From: Nocardioides psychrotolerans
Lineage (GTDB): Bacteria; Actinomycetota; Actinomycetes; Propionibacteriales; Nocardioidaceae
Length of the DNA: 64,000 bases
Direction: 5' to 3'
Assembly: GCF_900113685.1 (NCBI RefSeq)
Contig: NZ_FOQG01000017.1
Location: forward strand, 19,628-83,627
The notes under the pieces were generated by a model. It had not been told where the DNA came from. It did not search any database and worked only from the letters and a program-made list of their open reading frames with translations. A program made the translations under genes and the position numbers. Below are positions 60,877 through 64,000 of the stretch, in pieces (position 1 is the first letter of the stretch; each line of letters opens with the position of its first letter).

Positions 60877-62466
60877 ATGCGCTCGTCACGTCGCGGCACG
60901 TCGTCAGGAGCTGTCGTACGCCGGGTGGTCGCCGCCCTGGCGCTCATCGCGTCGGCGCTGGTCGCTGCCTCGCTCCCGACCCAGGCTGCTCCCGACTACC
61001 GCGCCGGCGGCGTCGGGACCCTCATCGTGACCCCGGCCGCCCATGTGGCAGGCCAGGCGCTCACGTTCGCCGGCAAGCTCAGCAAGCCCGGGCGTCGCGC
61101 GATCCACCTGCAGTTCCACATGAACCGTCCTGGCGACCGGTGGACCGACGTCAAAGGCAGCGACCACGTCACGACCGCGTCAGGCGCCTTCGCGTTCCGC
61201 TTCCCTGCACCATCGATGTTCGACATCAGCTACCGGGTCGTCGGCGGTGCCCTCGTGACCGCGTCACGTCGGTTCTACGCCAGGCCCCAGGCCGTGACGC
61301 TGTCGATCAACGGACAGGACCCACGCAGCGCGGCTGTCGGCGTGGCCTCGCTGCTCCCCTACACGGTCGTGGTCGACTCTGCGGCCGACATCTACACCCA
61401 CCGCGAGCTCGAGCCGCCGGTCCTGTCCGGCCGCACGATCACCCTGCAGGACCGCACCAGCAACCACCAGTGGCGCACCATCGGCTCCGCCCGCGCCGAC
61501 GTGGCCGGGCTGGCCGCGTTCACCCTGACCGCGCCGCTGCTCGGCCAGCGCGTGCTCCGGGCCCGCGTCGAGGACGTCACCACCGGTGGGAACCAGATCG
61601 GGTGGACGGCCTCCTGGCCGACGTACGTCGGCTTCAGCCTCCTCCCCGACATCCTCGGCGCCGTCACGCCCTGGCGTGCTGCGGCCGGCGGTGAGCCCCC
61701 GCCGACGGACTCGACCGGCGCGACCGACGCGAGCGAGCAGTTCGGTTGGTACAAGCCGACCTACGACTTCGCCTGGGAGTACGGCCAGTCGCTCACCTCC
61801 CCACCCACGCGCGGCGAGAAGCTGAAGGGACGCTGGCTGGACTACTCGAGCGGCTCGGGTCGCGTGGTCACCTTCAACGGCGCGCTGGCTTTCCAGAGCA
61901 AGCTGATCCACCAGGGTCCCGGCGACCGCGGCACCACATCGGCGAGCATGACCGGCAACGCGCAGCGCTACGGGCGCTGGGAGTTCCGCGTCTGGCAGAA
62001 CGTCTACGAGCAGGACGGCCGCGACTTCCGCATGCGCGTCGAGCTCGTGCCCGAGGGCACGGCGCCCGGCGCCTGCGCGCCGGAGTCGATCCGGGTCGCG
62101 GACATGGAGCTGGGCGCGCGGTCTCACTCGGTCGGCGTGCGCTCCGCCCAGGCCCGCAGCGAGTGGCGCTTCACCAAGACCGCCTCGCCGGCGTGGAGCG
62201 GGCTGCACAACTTCGCCGTCGAGGTGGCCCCCGACCACGTCACGTGGTTCTTCGACGGCAAGGCCATCGCCACGACCCGCAAGCGCACCGCGATCTCCGG
62301 CAAGGTGCTGGTTCCCCGGGTCAGCATGGTCGGACTGGACAACGCGACCGAGCACAACGGAGCCCAGTTCTCCGTCGACTGGGTGCGTGCGTGGACGCTC
62401 GAGACCGGGCGACAGGCACGCACGGGCAAGGCGCTGACCACGGCGTCGTACTCGCCCACCTGCTGA
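60877..62466 (+). CDS. Secreted GH16-like protein with altered catalytic motif
   Basis: This 529-residue exported protein has an N-terminal signal peptide (cleavage probably after TQAA), two beta-sandwich domains with Ig-like character (about 40-250), and a C-terminal concanavalin/GH16-like domain (about 310-515) showing RYGRWEFRVWQNVYEQDGRD and LHNFAVEVAPDHVTWFFDGKAI. The catalytic E-x-D-x-x-E region reads SIRVADMELG: the Asp and second Glu remain, but the nucleophile Glu is a Val. It may therefore bind beta-glucan or polysaccharide rather than cleave it. Confidence 0.78.
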   Translation: MRSSRRGTSSGAVVRRVVAALALIASALVAASLPTQAAPDYRAGGVGTLIVTPAAHVAGQALTFAGKLSKPGRRAIHLQFHMNRPGDRWTDVKGSDHVTTASGAFAFRFPAPSMFDISYRVVGGALVTASRRFYARPQAVTLSINGQDPRSAAVGVASLLPYTVVVDSAADIYTHRELEPPVLSGRTITLQDRTSNHQWRTIGSARADVAGLAAFTLTAPLLGQRVLRARVEDVTTGGNQIGWTASWPTYVGFSLLPDILGAVTPWRAAAGGEPPPTDSTGATDASEQFGWYKPTYDFAWEYGQSLTSPPTRGEKLKGRWLDYSSGSGRVVTFNGALAFQSKLIHQGPGDRGTTSASMTGNAQRYGRWEFRVWQNVYEQDGRDFRMRVELVPEGTAPGACAPESIRVADMELGARSHSVGVRSAQARSEWRFTKTASPAWSGLHNFAVEVAPDHVTWFFDGKAIATTRKRTAISGKVLVPRVSMVGLDNATEHNGAQFSVDWVRAWTLETGRQARTGKALTTASYSPTC

Positions 62467-62550
62467 GCCGTCGAGCGGGCGGTCAGCGGGAGTAGACCTC
62501 GCTGAGGTCCTCAGGGCCGAAGGCGGCGACCCCCTCGACCTCGCACCCCT

Positions 62551-63579
62551 TCACTCCCCGAGAACGGTGAGGGTGTTCCAGGCCTGCGAGCCGGTCAGCT
62601 CGCCCTGCAGCCCGCGTGCCGGGACGAAGGTCGCGCGGTAGCGGTGCTTGCCGGGCGCCACACCGGTGAGCGTCTTGCGGGTGAGGTTCGGGTAGGGCGT
62701 GACGCCGCGGACCCTGACCACGGTCTTGCCCGTGGTGAGGTCAGTCACCACCACGGTCCCCGACGCGTTCGCCGGGTGGGCCGCCAGCACGGAGACCAGG
62801 ATCTTCACGACACCCGCCCGCGGCGAGCTGGTCCGCAGGATCGTGCCGCTGGGGCTCGTCGTCAGGCTCAACCTCGTCGTGGTCTCGGCGGTGACCCCTT
62901 CGTAGTTGCTCCCGCCGGGAACGAAGGTGGCGGTGGCGTGATAGCTGCCCTTCTCCTTCAGGCCGGTGATGTCGACGCCCGCAGCGCTCGGCTTGGCATG
63001 CGGGGCCCGCACCCGCCCAGGGATGACGAAGTAGCCCATCGGCACCTCGACGGGCGCGTGCCCGTCGACCTCGAAGACCACGACACCCACCCTGTCCGTG
63101 AGCTCGGGGACCTCGACCTGGAGCTCGAGCACCCCCGCTCCGACGTTCTCGCCGGTCAGCGTCATCGTCGTGGGCGTCGGGGGCGGCGCCTGCACCACGG
63201 TCTCGACCGTCGTCGCAGACCCCAGGTAGGTCGCGACCGGGTTGCTGTAAGGGGAGAACTCCACCCTGATCGTCTGCCGGCCGGCCTCGAGGAGGGTGAG
63301 GTCCACCCCGGCGGCGGCGCCCTGGGCGTAGGCGTACTCGTACTCGCCGCGCGGACCGGTCGCCGAGACCACCCCGTAGGGCGCGGAGCCGTCGGCCATG
63401 GTCGGGGCGATGTCGAGGTGGACCTGGAGCGGACCCGTCGCGGTCGCCACCGCCGAGACGCTGGTGGCGACGTCGGCGGCTCTCTCCGGAGCCCCGGTCG
63501 CGGTGGCTGGGACCAGGCCGGCGGCCAGGAGGCACAGGGTCGAGACAGCGACGGTGAGCAGGCTGCGAGTGCGGGTCAC
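62551..63579 (-). CDS. Secreted Ig-like repeat protein
   Basis: This 342-residue protein with a signal peptide (LLTVAVSTLCLLAAGLVPAT) has three Ig-like/BIg3-type beta domains with repeated YxATFVPGGSNYEG and RYRATFVPARGLQG-like segments, typical of actinobacterial surface proteins. It has no anchor or LPxTG motif. It is convergent with the GH16-like gene; both are exported and could act on the cell surface or matrix. Confidence 0.78.
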   Translation of the reverse strand: MTRTRSLLTVAVSTLCLLAAGLVPATATGAPERAADVATSVSAVATATGPLQVHLDIAPTMADGSAPYGVVSATGPRGEYEYAYAQGAAAGVDLTLLEAGRQTIRVEFSPYSNPVATYLGSATTVETVVQAPPPTPTTMTLTGENVGAGVLELQVEVPELTDRVGVVVFEVDGHAPVEVPMGYFVIPGRVRAPHAKPSAAGVDITGLKEKGSYHATATFVPGGSNYEGVTAETTTRLSLTTSPSGTILRTSSPRAGVVKILVSVLAAHPANASGTVVVTDLTTGKTVVRVRGVTPYPNLTRKTLTGVAPGKHRYRATFVPARGLQGELTGSQAWNTLTVLGE

Positions 63580-63676
63580 GGTATTCCTAGGTCTCGAGAG
63601 AGCGGACGTCCGATCCGCACCCGAGCGGCCAGTAGATCACCGTGGGCTGCCCACCGTGTCAAGGGCCAGTAGGAAC

Positions 63677-63750
63677 TGCCCGGGGGCGGTCATGAAACCT
63701 GCCCGGTGACGGTCACGAGAAGTGCCCGGTGGCGGCCATGAGATCTGCCC
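63677..63750. repeat. Four 23-bp period terminal repeats of the IS element
   Basis: The core tgcccgg begins at 63677, 63700 and 63723, and a shortened tgccc at 63746, exactly 23 bases apart, each followed by a related gg-cgg-catga segment. Such repeats are transposase-binding sites at IS21 ends. Confidence 0.8.
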
Positions 63751-63778
63751 AAGGGCTGGCCGCCACCGGCCGGTTTGC

Positions 63779-64000
63779 TCAGCTCAAGGGGCTCACCCCT
63801 TGCCCGGCGAGTGCCTGGGTCAGGCGCACGCTCTCACCGGTGGTCTGACAGACGTGGGCGTGGTGCAGGAGCCGGTCGACGGTCGCGGTGGCCAGCGTTT
63901 TAGGCATCAGCTCGTCGAACGCGGCCGGGTGCAGATTCGAGCTGATCGCGACCGAGCGTTTCTCATACGCGGCATCGACGAGGCGGTAGAGACCTTCGGC
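63779..64000 (-). CDS. istB: IS21 helper ATPase IstB, C-terminal fragment at the window edge
   Basis: The last 73 residues of an IstB-like AAA+ ATPase are encoded: AEGLYRLVDAAYEKRSVAIS, SNLHPAAFDELMPKTLA, TVDRLLHHAHVCQTTGESV and a short tail. This is the sensor/arginine-finger side of the ATPase that assists IstA transposase in target choice. The gene is cut only by the window border. Confidence 0.88.
   Translation of the reverse strand, partial: AEGLYRLVDAAYEKRSVAISSNLHPAAFDELMPKTLATATVDRLLHHAHVCQTTGESVRLTQALAGQGVSPLS

Larger units (their letters stand above)
63657..64000 (-). mobile_element. IS21 family element, partial (one end)
   Basis: The window ends inside an insertion sequence: the 3' part of an istB gene on the minus strand is followed outward by four 23-bp repeats and the presumed end near 63657 (tgtcaagggccag). 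IS21 elements carry multiple transposase-binding repeats at their ends, which matches. The rest, including istA, lies beyond the right edge. Confidence 0.75.

Overview
The window looks like a chromosomal segment of a high-GC actinobacterium, most likely of the Nocardioides/Nocardioidaceae type. This is inferred from very high GC, many GTG starts, 1- and 4-base start/stop overlaps, a mycothiol synthase (MshD), an orphan GlnR-type regulator, an actinobacterial nitrobindin, and DUF1416, DUF4395 and SigE-family proteins. I saw no rRNA, tRNA or CRISPR.

Layout. (1) 1-2.2 kb: the sulfate-activation pair cysD-cysN. (2) 2.4-19.4 kb: an exopolysaccharide/glycan locus. It holds an RmlD-like reductase, three GT4-type glycosyltransferases, one GT2, a Wzx-like flippase, a Wzy/ligase-like membrane protein, an uncharacterised 414-residue protein, and a tightly coupled minus-strand set (SMP-30 lactonase-like, SDR, 2-hydroxyacid dehydrogenase, CMP-acylneuraminate-type cytidylyltransferase, GT2, AKR-like barrel, Gfo/Idh dehydrogenase). 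It ends with a Wzz/Wzc-type tyrosine autokinase carrying a Gly-Tyr tail. The coupled set looks like a pathway for an unusual CMP-activated acidic sugar. (3) 19.4-23.3 kb: a DUF4012 protein, a small secreted Ig-like protein, a BKACE enzyme and D-aminoacyl-tRNA deacylase. (4) 23.4-34.2 kb: a sulfur/nitrogen/thiol block (DUF1416, rhodanese, DUF4395, thioredoxin, MoaD, GlnR, MshD, YgfZ, Fur, nitrobindin, DsrE). It resembles the M. tuberculosis Rv0813c-Rv0820 neighbourhood as I remember it, and two tandem Gmd paralogs are inserted in it. (5) 34.3-37.3 kb: a 1014-residue Ala/Glu-rich coiled-coil membrane protein with three 112-residue repeats. (6) 37.3-38.4 kb: an accessory patch with a frameshifted small gene and a MazEF-type toxin-antitoxin pair. 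(7) 38.5-51.9 kb: a phosphate region (ppk, DUF47, pit, pstSCAB, mutT1) with two PHO-box-like sites, interrupted by an arsenic operon (arsR-acr3-arsC-FAD monooxygenase). (8) 53-58 kb: a copper operon (copZ-copA), a small unlabelled acidic protein, a cold shock protein and a GlcD-like oxidase. (9) 58.6-63.6 kb: a SigE-family sigma factor with a coupled membrane protein, a GH16-like secreted protein lacking a catalytic residue, and an Ig-like secreted protein. (10) From about 63.66 kb to the right edge: the end of an IS21-family element with four 23-bp terminal repeats and a partial IstB gene.

Many intergenic gaps hold clear inverted repeats (terminators, operators or repeat elements), listed separately. 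Start sites were chosen by overlap with the neighbour, ribosome binding site and family length.
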